A stretch of 64,000 nucleotides of DNA from Neisseria sp. DTU_2020_1000833_1_SI_GRL_NUU_006 (GTDB taxonomy: Bacteria > Pseudomonadota > Gammaproteobacteria > Burkholderiales > Neisseriaceae). The notes beneath the pieces were generated by a model. It was not told where the DNA came from and did no database searches. It saw only the letters and a list, made by a program, of their open reading frames with translations. Within the stretch, counting starts at the first letter, position 1. Each line of letters begins with the position of its first letter. This document shows, one piece after another, positions 10,530 to 20,300 of this stretch. The translations under genes and the position numbers were made by a program. The stretch covers positions 1,612,001 to 1,676,000 of the forward strand of contig CP135593.1 of the NCBI GenBank assembly GCA_032388755.1, given 5' to 3'.

Positions 10530-12368
10530 TTATTCAACCGTAACCGATTTCGCCAGGTTGCGCGGTTTGTCCACGTCCGTGCCGCGTGCGAGGGCGGCGT
10601 GGTAGGACAAGAGCTGCACGGGGATGGTGTGCACGATCGGCGAGAGTACGCCGACGTGGCGCGGGGCGCGGATGACGTGCACGCCGTCGGTGGCGTTGAA
10701 ATTGCTGTCCAAATCGGCGAAGACGAAGAGTTCGCCGCCGCGTGCGCCGACTTCCTGCATATTGGCTTTGACTTTGTCCAACAAGCCGTCGTTCGGCGCG
10801 ATGACGACGACGGGCATGTTTTCGTCCACCAATGCCAGCGGGCCGTGTTTCAATTCGCCTGCGGGATAGGCTTCGGCGTGGATGTAGGTGATTTCTTTCA
10901 GCTTCAACGCGCCTTCGAGGGCAATCGGGAAGTGGATGCCGCGGCCCAAAAACAGTGCGCTGTTTTTCTTGGCAAATTTTTGCGCCCACGCGGCGATTTG
11001 CGGCTCAAGGTTGAGAACGTGTTGGATGCTGCCGGGCAGTTGGCGCAGTTCTTCGACGTATTCGCGCGCTTTTTCGGCGGAAACCAAACCGCGCTGTTTG
11101 CCCAGCGTCACCGCCAAGCCAAACAATACAACCAGTTGTGTGGTGAACGCTTTGGTGGAGGCGACGCCGATTTCTGCACCGGCGCGGGTGTACAGTACCA
11201 ATTCGCTTTCGCGCGGCAGGGCGGATTCCATGACGTTGCAGATGGACAGGCTGTGTTTGTGCCCTAAGGATTTCGCGTATTTCAGGGCCTCCATCGTGTC
11301 CAAGGTTTCGCCGGATTGGGAGATGGTGATGATCAGTTGTTTCGGATCGGCAATCACGTCGCGGTAGCGGTATTCGCTGGCGATTTCGACGTCGGTCGGG
11401 ATTTTGGCGATGGATTCGAGCCAGTATTTGGCGGTCAGCGCGGCGTAGTAGGACGTGCCGCAGGCAAGGATTTTGATGCTGTGGATGTCGTCGAACACTT
11501 CGCGTGCGTTTGCGCCGAAGTTTTCGGGTTCGAAGCCGCCGTCAAGGAAGACTTCGGCGGTATCGGCGATGGCGCGCGGCTGTTCGTGGATTTCTTTCTG
11601 CATGAAGTGGCTGTATGGGCCCAACTCCAGCGAAGCGAGCGACAACTCGGATACTTTGACTTTGCGTTGGGTTTCGGCACCGGTTTTGTCAATCAGTTTG
11701 TCGATGCCGTTCGCGCTCAATACGGCGATGTCGCCGTCTTCCAAATAGGCGATGCGGCGGGTGAAGGCGATGACGGCGGATACGTCGGAGGCAATGAAGG
11801 TTTCTTGGTCGCCCAATGCCACCAAGAGCGGGCAGCCCATGCGTGCGACCACCATTTCTTCAGGTTTGTCCTGCGCCATCACGGCGATGGCGTACGCGCC
11901 GTGGAAACGGGCGGCGGCGGCGCGGACGGCTTCAAACAGTTTGCCGCCGTTTTGGGTGTATTCGTGATTGACGCTGTGGGCAATGACTTCGGTGTCGGTT
12001 TGCGATTCGAAGGTGTAGCCTAAGGATTGGAGGCGTTCGCGTTCGGCTTCGAAGTTTTCGATGATGCCGTTGTGGACGACGGCAATCATGCCGCCAGAGA
12101 TGTGGGGGTGGGCGTTGGGTTCGGTTACGCCGCCGTGGGTCGCCCAGCGGGTATGGCCGATGCCGATATGGCCGAACACGCCTTTTTCGCGCGCGGCATC
12201 CTCCATCAGCTGCACGCGGCCGACACGGCGCACACGCTTGATTTTGCCGTCCATATTCACGGCGATACCCGACGAGTCGTAACCCCGATATTCAAGGCGT
12301 TTAAGACCGTCGGTCAGAAAATCGACTACATTGTGATTGGCGCGGATGGCGCCGACGATACCGCACAT
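10530..12368 (-). CDS. glmS: Glutamine-fructose-6-phosphate aminotransferase GlmS
   Basis: This 612-residue enzyme makes glucosamine-6-phosphate, the first step toward UDP-GlcNAc for peptidoglycan and lipooligosaccharide. The N-terminal glutaminase domain begins MCGIVGAIRA with catalytic Cys2. The two SIS sugar-isomerase domains follow, with CGTSYYAAL (about residue 302) and the C-terminal signature PRNLAKSVTVE. The gene is read leftwards. About 270 bp separates it from ribD, with no ribozyme-like core seen in the leader. Confidence 0.96.
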   Translation of the reverse strand: MCGIVGAIRANHNVVDFLTDGLKRLEYRGYDSSGIAVNMDGKIKRVRRVGRVQLMEDAAREKGVFGHIGIGHTRWATHGGVTEPNAHPHISGGMIAVVHNGIIENFEAERERLQSLGYTFESQTDTEVIAHSVNHEYTQNGGKLFEAVRAAAARFHGAYAIAVMAQDKPEEMVVARMGCPLLVALGDQETFIASDVSAVIAFTRRIAYLEDGDIAVLSANGIDKLIDKTGAETQRKVKVSELSLASLELGPYSHFMQKEIHEQPRAIADTAEVFLDGGFEPENFGANAREVFDDIHSIKILACGTSYYAALTAKYWLESIAKIPTDVEIASEYRYRDVIADPKQLIITISQSGETLDTMEALKYAKSLGHKHSLSICNVMESALPRESELVLYTRAGAEIGVASTKAFTTQLVVLFGLAVTLGKQRGLVSAEKAREYVEELRQLPGSIQHVLNLEPQIAAWAQKFAKKNSALFLGRGIHFPIALEGALKLKEITYIHAEAYPAGELKHGPLALVDENMPVVVIAPNDGLLDKVKANMQEVGARGGELFVFADLDSNFNATDGVHVIRAPRHVGVLSPIVHTIPVQLLSYHAALARGTDVDKPRNLAKSVTVE

Positions 12369-12637
12369 ATAAGTTCCTTAGTATCTAAAGTTGAAAAAAG
12401 ACAAGACGCCGGCTTCCGTACGCCTTGCCCGCGCATTATATCAGAACAAAATATATCATACTGAATTTTAAAGAAATTAACATTTTTAAACTATAACTAC
12501 GGCTGCTATTTCCTCATATTCAACAGTTTAAAAAACTTTTTCAAAATTTCGGACTGTCTCCTGTCTCATGCTCTAATAATCAAAAAAATTGGAACCATCT
12601 TGGATTCTGAGAACGACCCCAAACCCCAATCATCAGC

Positions 12638-13735
12638 CTATTTTTTACGCAAAACCCATTTTACGTCCTGCCCGATCAGCTCTACCGAACGGCTTTCCCA
12701 CCCGCCTTCCGAAGCCAAAACGGCGGGGTTGGCGGGGAGAGTAAGCAGGCTTTTGCCTTCGCCTAAGATTTTCGACGCTTGGTACAGCACGATTTCGTCT
12801 GCCAAGCCTGATTTGATAAAGGCGGAAGTCAGCGTCGCGCCCGCTTCGACCATAAGCTCGCCGTAGCCCAGATCTGCCAATTGGGGCAGCAGTGCGGCAA
12901 GGTCTATACGTCCGGCGGCGTTTTCAGACGACCTCAAGATGCGGATATGATTGAACGCGCGGTATGGTTTGAGGCGTTCTTCATCATCGACGGCGGTTAC
13001 GATGACGGTGGGGCTGAGGTCGTCTGAAATTATGTGGCTGTTCAACGGCGTTTGCAGTTTGCTGTCCAACACGATACGCGCAGGTTGGCGCAGTGTCGGG
13101 AAGGTGCGGACGTTGAGGCGCGGGTTGTCGGCAAGCACCGTGCCGATGCCGGTTAAGACGGCGCAGCTTTCCGCGCGTAAGGTTTGTACGTCCGCCCTTG
13201 CGGCTTCGCCGGTAATCCAGTAGCTGCGTCCGTCGGCGAGCGCGGTTTTGCCGTCCAGGCTGGCGGCGCATTTGATGCGGACGAACGGGCGGCCGCGTTC
13301 GATACGGGAGAGGAAACCGCGGTTGAGTTCGCGCGCTTCGGTTTCCAGCAAACCGCTTTCGGTGCGGATGCCTGCGGCTTCGAGCATTGCCAAACCTTTG
13401 CCTGCCACCAGAGGATTGGGATCGGTCATGGCGGCAACCACGCGCGACACGCCCGAGCCGATCAGGGCTTCGGCGCAGGGCGGCGTACGGCCGTAATGGC
13501 TACACGGTTCGAGTGTCACATAAGCCGTCGCACCGCGTGCCATTTTGCCTGCCTGCCGCAGCGCGTGTACTTCGGCATGCGGTTCGCCCGCTTTGACATG
13601 AAACCCCTGCCCGACGATTTGGCTGCCGTGTGCAATCACGCAGCCGACGCGGGGATTGGGGGAAGTGGAAAAACGCCCGAGCCGCGCAAGGGCAAGGGCG
13701 TTTTGCATCATTTGGGTATCAATACAATCAAACAT
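12638..13735 (-). CDS. ribD: Bifunctional riboflavin biosynthesis deaminase/reductase RibD
   Basis: This 365-residue protein carries out the second and third steps of riboflavin synthesis. The N-terminal zinc deaminase has HAEVHAL (zinc His and catalytic Glu) and PCSHYGRTPPC (zinc cysteines). The C-terminal RibD_C reductase domain begins around residue 145 (RPFVRIKCAASLDGKTA). The start at 13735 gives a normal N-terminus, though Met9 or Met10 are alternatives. It belongs to a leftward run nrdR, lipoprotein gene, ribD. The nrdR-ribD proximity is common in proteobacteria. A DUS is embedded in the coding sequence near 12925. Confidence 0.95.
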   Translation of the reverse strand: MFDCIDTQMMQNALALARLGRFSTSPNPRVGCVIAHGSQIVGQGFHVKAGEPHAEVHALRQAGKMARGATAYVTLEPCSHYGRTPPCAEALIGSGVSRVVAAMTDPNPLVAGKGLAMLEAAGIRTESGLLETEARELNRGFLSRIERGRPFVRIKCAASLDGKTALADGRSYWITGEAARADVQTLRAESCAVLTGIGTVLADNPRLNVRTFPTLRQPARIVLDSKLQTPLNSHIISDDLSPTVIVTAVDDEERLKPYRAFNHIRILRSSENAAGRIDLAALLPQLADLGYGELMVEAGATLTSAFIKSGLADEIVLYQASKILGEGKSLLTLPANPAVLASEGGWESRSVELIGQDVKWVLRKK

Positions 13736-13805
13736 AACTTAGGTTTCTTAAAGTTTTCCGTTTTCAGACGACCTTTTCTTTCGCCGTATTCCGTTCGTCA
13801 AAGCA

Positions 13806-14336
13806 TTAACGCGACAAGCTCAATTCTTTCAATACTTCCGACAATTCCTTCTGACCCGCGTGATGGCTGTACGCGCAAACGGTATAAATATTGGCTTCGT
13901 GAATGGCGATGCAATATTGGTTGAACTTTCCTTGCCGGTCTTCTCGGTCGGTTTGGTAATTCATGCGGTTGTCGGTGGCGATGCCGACGCGGACATTTTG
14001 AGTCTCGTCCGATTGCAGGACGTTTTGAAGTTCGGTGAAATAGGCTTTGGCATCCGTTTGCGCCGGACCGTTGTTCGCCGCATAAATAGTAATGCGCGCT
14101 TCAGGGTCGTGTTGGAACAGAATCAGGCTGGAGGCGGGAACGTTTTTCGGATGGCGGGCGGAATCGGCGATGATGTCGGTGAAGTGGCTGTTGTGGACAG
14201 AAATGGAAATTTTGCCGTCTTTACTTGTCAGCGTTTGAACCGTATCAGATGCGGCTTTCGGCACTGCATCACCCTGATCGGGGCCGCAGGCGGCAAGGTG
14301 GAGCAAGGCGGCGGTTGCAGATAAAATCCTCTTCAT
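13806..14336 (-). CDS. Putative lipoprotein of unknown function
   Basis: This is a 176-residue protein with a lipoprotein signal (MKRILSATAALLHLAACGPD, lipobox LAAC, Cys17). It probably sits in the outer membrane or periplasm. ATG 14336 is preferred because AAGAGG lies seven bases upstream; in-frame ATGs at 14342 and 14351 are alternatives. The mature part is mixed alpha/beta with motifs such as ISISVHNSHFTDIIADSA and a late pair of Cys residues. I do not recognise a domain. It lies between nrdR and ribD on the same strand, 40 bp from nrdR. Confidence 0.75.
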   Translation of the reverse strand: MKRILSATAALLHLAACGPDQGDAVPKAASDTVQTLTSKDGKISISVHNSHFTDIIADSARHPKNVPASSLILFQHDPEARITIYAANNGPAQTDAKAYFTELQNVLQSDETQNVRVGIATDNRMNYQTDREDRQGKFNQYCIAIHEANIYTVCAYSHHAGQKELSEVLKELSLSR

Positions 14337-14376
14337 ATACATCCTCTTCATTATCGATATACTGCTTTCAGACGAC

Positions 14377-14838
14377 CTATTTGCCGTCGGTCTGCACCAG
14401 CGTGGCGATTGCCTGGGTAAACTCGGATACGTCGTTGAAACTTTTATACACGGAAGCAAAGCGGACATAGGCGACCTGATCTGTTTTGGCCAATTCTTCC
14501 ATCGCCATTTCCCCCACCATACGCGACGGTACTTCCTTTTTGCCCGACTGATACAGGCGCTGCTCAATCAGCGCGACCGTTTCATCGATTTTTTCCTGGG
14601 CGATCGGGCGTTTGTGCAAAGCCCGTTCCAAACTGGTTTTCAGCTTGTGCGGATTAAACGCCACGCGCGTACCGTTGGATTTAATCACCTGCGGCATCCT
14701 CATTTCAACCGTTTCAAACGTGCTGAACCGCTGTCCGCACTCCAAACAGCGGCGGCGGCGGCGGATACTGTTCGTCTCTTCCAAGAGCCGCGAATCTGTA
14801 ACTTGAGTATTGGGATGCTGACAAAACGGACATTTCAT
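14377..14838 (-). CDS. nrdR: Transcriptional repressor NrdR
   Basis: This 153-residue zinc-ribbon and ATP-cone repressor controls ribonucleotide reductase genes according to the (d)ATP level. The zinc ribbon is at residues 1-35 (CPFCQ, then CLECGQRF), followed by the conserved FSTFETVE and an ATP-cone domain (about residues 49-139). Its length is normal. It is the first gene of the nrdR-lipoprotein-ribD run, and a DUS hairpin separates it from the CRISPR array. Confidence 0.96.
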   Translation of the reverse strand: MKCPFCQHPNTQVTDSRLLEETNSIRRRRRCLECGQRFSTFETVEMRMPQVIKSNGTRVAFNPHKLKTSLERALHKRPIAQEKIDETVALIEQRLYQSGKKEVPSRMVGEMAMEELAKTDQVAYVRFASVYKSFNDVSEFTQAIATLVQTDGK

Positions 14839-14925
14839 AAGTTTTTGAGTTTATTTGTTTGTGAAACGGAATTGTAGCCGATTGAGTTATTCCCGTATAG
14901 TCGGTAGGTTTATTGAGGGTTGAAG

Positions 14926-14965
14926 AGGTCGTCTGAAAACGGAAATTCGAGCTTTCAGACGACCC
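14926..14965. terminator. DUS hairpin between nrdR and the CRISPR array
   Basis: AGGTCGTCTGAAA and TTTCAGACGACCC pair around a loop of about 14 nt. It marks the junction between core DNA and the CRISPR locus. Confidence 0.5.
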
Positions 14966-14993
14966 TGCAGGAAATAATATGCGGTGCCAATTT

Positions 14994-15953
14994 CTGATTT
15001 TATTCTTTCCTATTTTGCAGTGCTACAATGCATCGAATGACGCATACTGACTTGTATGAGTTGTAGCTCCCTTTCTCATTTCGCAGTGCTACAATCGAGA
15101 ACGCCATCGCCCGCTACATAAAACGGTTGTAGCTCCCTTTCTCATTTCGCAGTGCTACAATTTTGGGCAATAAGTCATGGTCGGCTTCGAAGTTGTAGCT
15201 CCCTTTCTCATTTCGCAGTGCTACAATAATCATGGTAAACATCCACATCAGGCAGAAGTTGTAGCTCCCTTTCTCATTTCGCAGTGCTACAATGATTGAA
15301 AAAATGGCTGCAAATTTCGGTGTGTTGTAGCTCCCTTTCTCATTTCGCAGTGCTACAATGCCGTTGAAGCGATGAAACGTCTGCTTCTGGTTGTAGCTCC
15401 CTTTCTCATTTCGCAGTGCTACAATGTTGAAACAGGGCGACAAACTGATTATCTCGTTGTAGCTCCCTTTCTCATTTCGCAGTGCTACAATTTAGACTTC
15501 GCCTTAACGGCGACAAAACGGGTTGTAGCTCCCTTTCTCATTTCGCAGTGCTACAATCGGGTATCATTCTTCATTACTCTTTTCTCTGTTGTAGCTCCCT
15601 TTCTCATTTCGCAGTGCTACAATATACGTCAAGCTGGCTAGGGTGCTGTGTCAGTTGTAGCTCCCTTTCTCATTTCGCAGTGCTACAATTCAGACCGCGG
15701 CGGATGTCTTCGCGGGTGTGTTGTAGCTCCCTTTCTCATTTCGCAGTGCTACAATTCAGAATTTTTTTAATAGAATAAATTTCAAGTTGTAGCTCCCTTT
15801 CTCATTTCGCAGTGCTACAATACCGCCAACAGAACCACCACCCCCGCCCGAGTTGTAGCTCCCTTTCTCATTTCGCAGTGCTACAATAACGTTTTGGCGA
15901 AATTCTTCGGGGGACAGGTTGTAGCTCCCTTTCTCATTTCGCAGTGCTACAAT
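14994..15953 (+). CRISPR. Type II-C CRISPR array: 14 perfect repeats, one degenerate repeat, 14 spacers
   Basis: Fourteen identical 36-bp repeats (GTTGTAGCTCCC...TGCTACAAT) start at 15060 and recur every 66 bp up to 15918-15953, so every spacer is exactly 30 bp. A degenerate repeat at 14994-15029 keeps only the 3' part, including all of CAGTGCTACAAT, and gives a 14th spacer (15030-15059). The repeat is the one known from N. meningitidis. As in that species, each repeat ends in an extended -10 box (TGCTACAAT), so crRNAs should start about 9 nt inside each spacer on the plus strand, opposite to the cas genes. No two spacers look alike, and none obviously matches elsewhere in this window. Confidence 0.99.
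15021..15029 (+). promoter_or_regulatory. Extended -10 element retained in the degenerate repeat
   Basis: TGCTACAAT is unchanged although most of the 5' half of this repeat has decayed. It can still drive spacer 1, which is followed by a perfect repeat for processing. Confidence 0.6.
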
Positions 15954-15958
15954 ATCTC

Positions 15959-15993
15959 AGCGGGGAATCCTTATTTTATAAGGATTCCCCGCT
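15959..15993 (+). terminator. Strong terminator at the end of the CRISPR array
   Basis: A perfect 16-bp stem (AGCGGGGAATCCTTAT with its complement) around a TTT loop is followed by TTCTTTTGTCT. It lies six bases after the last repeat and should stop plus-strand array transcripts before they run antisense into cas2. Confidence 0.9.
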
Positions 15994-16016
15994 TTCTTTT
16001 GTCTAAAAAACGGAGA

Positions 16017-16343
16017 CTAGAACAGCAATAATTGGTCTGAATTGACCTTTTTTTCTTGGGTTTTGAGTTCACCTAAAAGCAGTTTCATGGCGGCAAACTG
16101 CTTTTCCGTTACTTCCAAACAGCGTATCGAGCCTTCTTGCGGCAGGTTGGCGCATAGTCTGTTGTGGTGTTTCTGCAACGCATCTCTGCCTTTGACAATC
16201 CGGCTGTACACGGAAAGTTGCAGCATTTGATAGCCGTCTTTCAATAGGAAATGTCGGAATTGGTTGGCGGCTTTGCGTTTGGAGACGGTGGTAACCGGCA
16301 GGTCGAAAAAGACGATAATCCGCATAAACTTTGCCTCACTCAT
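16017..16343 (-). CDS. cas2: CRISPR-associated endonuclease Cas2 (type II-C)
   Basis: This 108-residue Cas2 forms the Cas1-Cas2 integrase that inserts new spacers. The ferredoxin-like fold starts RIIVFFDLPVTTVSKRKA with the conserved Asp in FFDLP, and continues to MLQLSVYSRIV. The first ATG is at 16343, overlapping the end of cas1 by 8 bp. An internal Met (MRIIVFFDLP, residue 7) is the alternative start. It is the last cas gene before the array, and its stop lies 24 bp from the array terminator. Confidence 0.96.
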   Translation of the reverse strand: MSEAKFMRIIVFFDLPVTTVSKRKAANQFRHFLLKDGYQMLQLSVYSRIVKGRDALQKHHNRLCANLPQEGSIRCLEVTEKQFAAMKLLLGELKTQEKKVNSDQLLLF

Positions 16344-17250
16344 ATTGATATTCTTTCAAAGGCAGGATTTCGGGCAGTTTCAGCAGCCTGGCGTTTTTTG
16401 CGACGATGCTCGGCTGGAATGAGGCAATCATTTTGTCTATGGCTGCTAGTGTGCTGAAGGTCTGCTGTTCGATGCCGACTTGGGAGTGCAGGACTCTGAT
16501 CAAGGCTTGTTTGGTTTGCGGTGTTAATTCGCTTTTCAGACGACCTTGCTCTTTCAGATTCAGTATGGTCAGGTCAACAAGCGGGCGCAATGGTTCGATA
16601 AAGTCGTCGGCAAGATTGAAGGGATTGAGTTCGCTTTTATGAAACAGTCCCAGTGCGGGCAACCAACCATATAAGGCAAGGGATCGGGCAACGGCGGCCC
16701 GAATCACGGCGTAGGCGTAATTCAGACTGGCATTGACGGCATTGTTGTCGTTGCGGGTAAATTTTTCTCCAAACACGGCTTGAAAATAGAGGGCGGCGGC
16801 TTGAGCTTCGCGGTTCCCTGTATCGCCGGAGCGAACTTCGGCAGCCAATGCGCGTAGCCGTTTAGCCGCAATGTCATTGCCTGTTTCGTCGGCAACAAAT
16901 GCTTGGTTGAGGATTTTTCGGCGGACGATATGTTGCCAAAGTTGCTTTTTTAAGGGTTCGCTGATATTCAGTTGCAGTTTGAGGGTTTTTAATTGGCGGT
17001 GGTATTGCGAGTAAGGCAGCCATTGGCCGCAGGGTAGGAATTGTTCGTCGCAAGTCAGCAGAGTGGTTCCGTATTCTGCCAATGCCGATAAAAGCGGAGC
17101 GGTAATCAGTGTTTCCCGATGCTCGACAACGATGACGGCGATGTCTTCCAAGGGGACGGTATAAGATTCTCCGTTTTGACGAATCAGCATTTGTTCGCGG
17201 TGCAGCGACAGTTTGCCGCTGTTTTGGATAAGCAGGCTGCGCCATGTCAT
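16336..17250 (-). CDS. cas1: CRISPR-associated integrase Cas1 (type II-C)
   Basis: This 304-residue integrase subunit captures spacers. The start is ATG 17250 (MTWRSLLIQNSGKLSLH), preceded by AAGGAGAAAAC; a longer frame to 17355 lacks support. Family landmarks are the N-terminal beta domain, NASLNYAYAVIRA (metal-binding Glu/Asn region) and LGLFHKSELNPFNLADDFIEPLRP, carrying the His, Asn and Asp-Glu metal ligands. It is translationally coupled to cas2 and lies 71 bp after cas9, with a DUS in that gap (17295-17306). Confidence 0.97.
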   Translation of the reverse strand: MTWRSLLIQNSGKLSLHREQMLIRQNGESYTVPLEDIAVIVVEHRETLITAPLLSALAEYGTTLLTCDEQFLPCGQWLPYSQYHRQLKTLKLQLNISEPLKKQLWQHIVRRKILNQAFVADETGNDIAAKRLRALAAEVRSGDTGNREAQAAALYFQAVFGEKFTRNDNNAVNASLNYAYAVIRAAVARSLALYGWLPALGLFHKSELNPFNLADDFIEPLRPLVDLTILNLKEQGRLKSELTPQTKQALIRVLHSQVGIEQQTFSTLAAIDKMIASFQPSIVAKNARLLKLPEILPLKEYQYE

Positions 17251-17321
17251 GTGTTTTCTCCTTTGTGTTTGTGCGACGAAAAATCCCTGCTTCAGGTCGT
17301 CTGAAACAGGGATAAGTTTAT

Positions 17322-20300
17322 TTAACGGACAGGCGGACGTTTTTTCAGACGACATGGTCTGATTTCTTTGCCGAGTTCATCAATTTGGTATTTTTGGAAT
17401 GAAAGGGCGGTTTTGACGCCGATGCCTTCCAGAATTCCATTTTTCCCGACTTTATTATCCAGATCGTGGATACGGATATTAATATTACCTGTACCTCGAT
17501 GACAGCTAGCAAAGTAACCAAATATTCTAGCTTTTTTAGTTATTACCTCAACTAAATCATTAGGATGTAATGGGAATTTGAAGTTGAAACTGTCATCAAT
17601 AAGTTGCCACTCCTCTTCGTCTTTAAAGGCAATTATCGCCTTATCTGGCAAAATCCCTTTCGCCACCTGCCAACTGTAAATCGGCACCAAATAATATTTG
17701 CCAGCTTTTTCAAACACATCTACCCGTACCATAGTCGCATTATCGGCGATGCCGTTTTGATTGCGCACCCATACGCCGGTTTTCTGCACTTGCTCTATGC
17801 GTACGGCTTTTACCTGCTGAGTCGGGTTACCTGCTTTATCATGTTTGTAAAACGGCTCGACAAAGGCTTTGGTGGGATCGTCTTTATGTGCTTCCAATCG
17901 TGCTTTCAGCGCTTCGTATAGTTTAGGTTCGCGTTCCCGATTGACCATTTTTTCCAAGTCTTTCAGTTTTAACTGAGTCAGCGGTACGCGCAATACGCTG
18001 ATACCTTCATTTAGCCGTTTGGCGGATTTGACGGTTTCCATATGACCTTGCCCGCTCATCTTCCGATTGGGCGCGCGCGAAACAAACAGCGGGGTGACGT
18101 ATTCGTGTACGGCTTTGGGGCGCGAAGACACTTTTTCAGCAAGCAGCGCGCGCAGTTTTTCGGGGGTATCGGCTTCCTCAAATTCGGGTTCGCCGTCTGG
18201 TTTGCCAAAGACGCGAATCATAACTTCCTGCGTGAAAAATTCCCAAGGTTGCGGGAAGTGTGTTTTTTGATGCAGCACTTCGCCCGTCTCTTTATCCACA
18301 GTTTTACCGTCAAACGCGTTCATTTCTTTGTAACGTACAAAACGGGTAATTCTCTGCTGCATGGCAACGGTCGAACAGGCAACGACAACTGCGTCCAAAG
18401 CATGATGGCGGTCGTTTTCCGCACGTACTTTGTGTAATCCCCAAAAACCGCGCAATAAATTGGTAATTTGTCCGTTGGAGGCAAATACACGTCTTTTTCC
18501 TTTTCCGGTCAGTTGCATATGGTCGGCAACAAATTGACATAGGAAACGGTTGACGTAGCGCGTATCGTTCAAGTTGCGTTCTTTAAATCCTTCTTCATCG
18601 AATTTTTGCAGTAGAACCCGTTGCTTTTTACTGTGAGGAAAACGGCTGGTTTCTACGCGCGCTTTAAATTCCAGCCATTCGCGGCTGTTGTCTTTGCCGT
18701 TAAAATATTCATAAGGTGTTCGGTTGCCTTTGTTTTGGTTTTCGCTGCCCAACACTAGCACTTTATTGTTGAAACTGTCATCCCATGTACGTGAAAACGG
18801 CAGAGCATGGTCAATTTCAACATAGCCTTTTTCGTTCAGACGACGTATATCGATTACCTTGCCTGAATACAGGCATTTTCCGTGCTGTTGCTCGTACAGG
18901 CGCAGTTTCAGAATATCTTTGGATTTGGGTTCGCCGACAAAATTGGGTAAATATTCTCGGAATTTGGCAGCGGCTTTTTCCCTGTCTTTGCGGTTTTCTT
19001 CCTGACGTTTCTCAATTTTTTTGCGATCTTTGAACGATTTACCCACTTCCCGCGCCGTTTCGATGTGGATGCGTGCCGGCGAACCGTAACGTCGTACGAC
19101 GCCGTTAATGACTTTCCTTGCTTGAGATAAGGCGCGCAGGACGACAGGATTACGGATTTCGTCGGCGGGAATCGGCGGCAGATAAAGCGTTTCCTCCGAA
19201 TTTTTCCTGCCATAGTGATCCCCGTAGATTTCGGCGCAGGCCTCATCGTAACGTTTGCCTTGTTCCATCAACGGCACAATTCGGCGCAATGCTTTCAAAG
19301 AAATTTGGATGAACTTGTCGAAGCTGATGTGTTTCAACAGCGCATCCAAGATTTCAGATTGCAAGCAGCCTTTCAGACGACCTGAAATATCCTCATCAGT
19401 TTTAAAGAGGGAAAATGCTGTGCCGATTTCATCCTGTAATTCGGGAGAAAGGCTCAAAGGAGATTTCTTGTCTTTCAAACCCTCTTTTTCTAGCGCGCGG
19501 CTGATGGCGTGGTAAGCCTTCATTTCCATCAGTGTTGCGGATTCGGCATTGTCTTTGCCGTAATGCAAGCCTTTGAAGAATGCCGTATCGTTCAAGCCCA
19601 GCAGTTTGCGGGCTTGGGCATAGGTCAGCTTGGACTTTTTGTATGGTTCGTCCATAAGCGTGGTACGTTCGGCATCAGTCAGCGGACGTTCGTTTCCTTG
19701 ATTTAAAATACGCAGATTGTTCAGTTTGGTCAGCCAGATAAAACGTTCGGCGGTGTAGGTGTTTTTGGCTGCTTTCGGTTCTGCCGGCTCGAAGGTGCAA
19801 TGTCCTAACATTTTTTGAACAGCATCGCCGGACAGGGCAGGACGTTGCGTCATCAGCAGGTTTTCAATACCGTTTTTGAGGTCGTCTGAAACATACGGAT
19901 TGCCGAATTCTTTTTGTTTTTCAAACAGCAAAACCAGTTCCGCTTGTAAATCTTTGCGGCTGAACGTATGCGAATAATCTCCGCGCTGGTTACGGATATG
20001 ACCGCTTTCTTTTTCAAATTTATTCAAAGCCAATTCGGCCGGAGTGCGAAAATCCCCTGCCTGTAAAGCGAGGGTATTGTCGGCTACGCCTTTGAGCAAA
20101 GCGCCAAGCTCCTTGTCGGCAGTTTCGCCTTCATTTTTCCGTTGCGATAAATAGCCGCGATGTTTGACCAAATGCAGCAAAACCGCTGCCCACTCCAAAG
20201 GTGCCAACCTGCGGTCTAATGCGGCCGCACGAAGTTGCCAAGGTGTATTCGGTAATAATTTGATAAAGCCGTTTTCATCAAAATCTTCGGGTTTTAAAAC

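Noticed and set aside
15114..15443. Minus-strand frame with repeated peptide IVALRNEKGSYN, and similar plus-strand frames
   Set aside because: The CRISPR period of 66 bp is a multiple of three, so any open frame repeats the same peptide. These are not genes.
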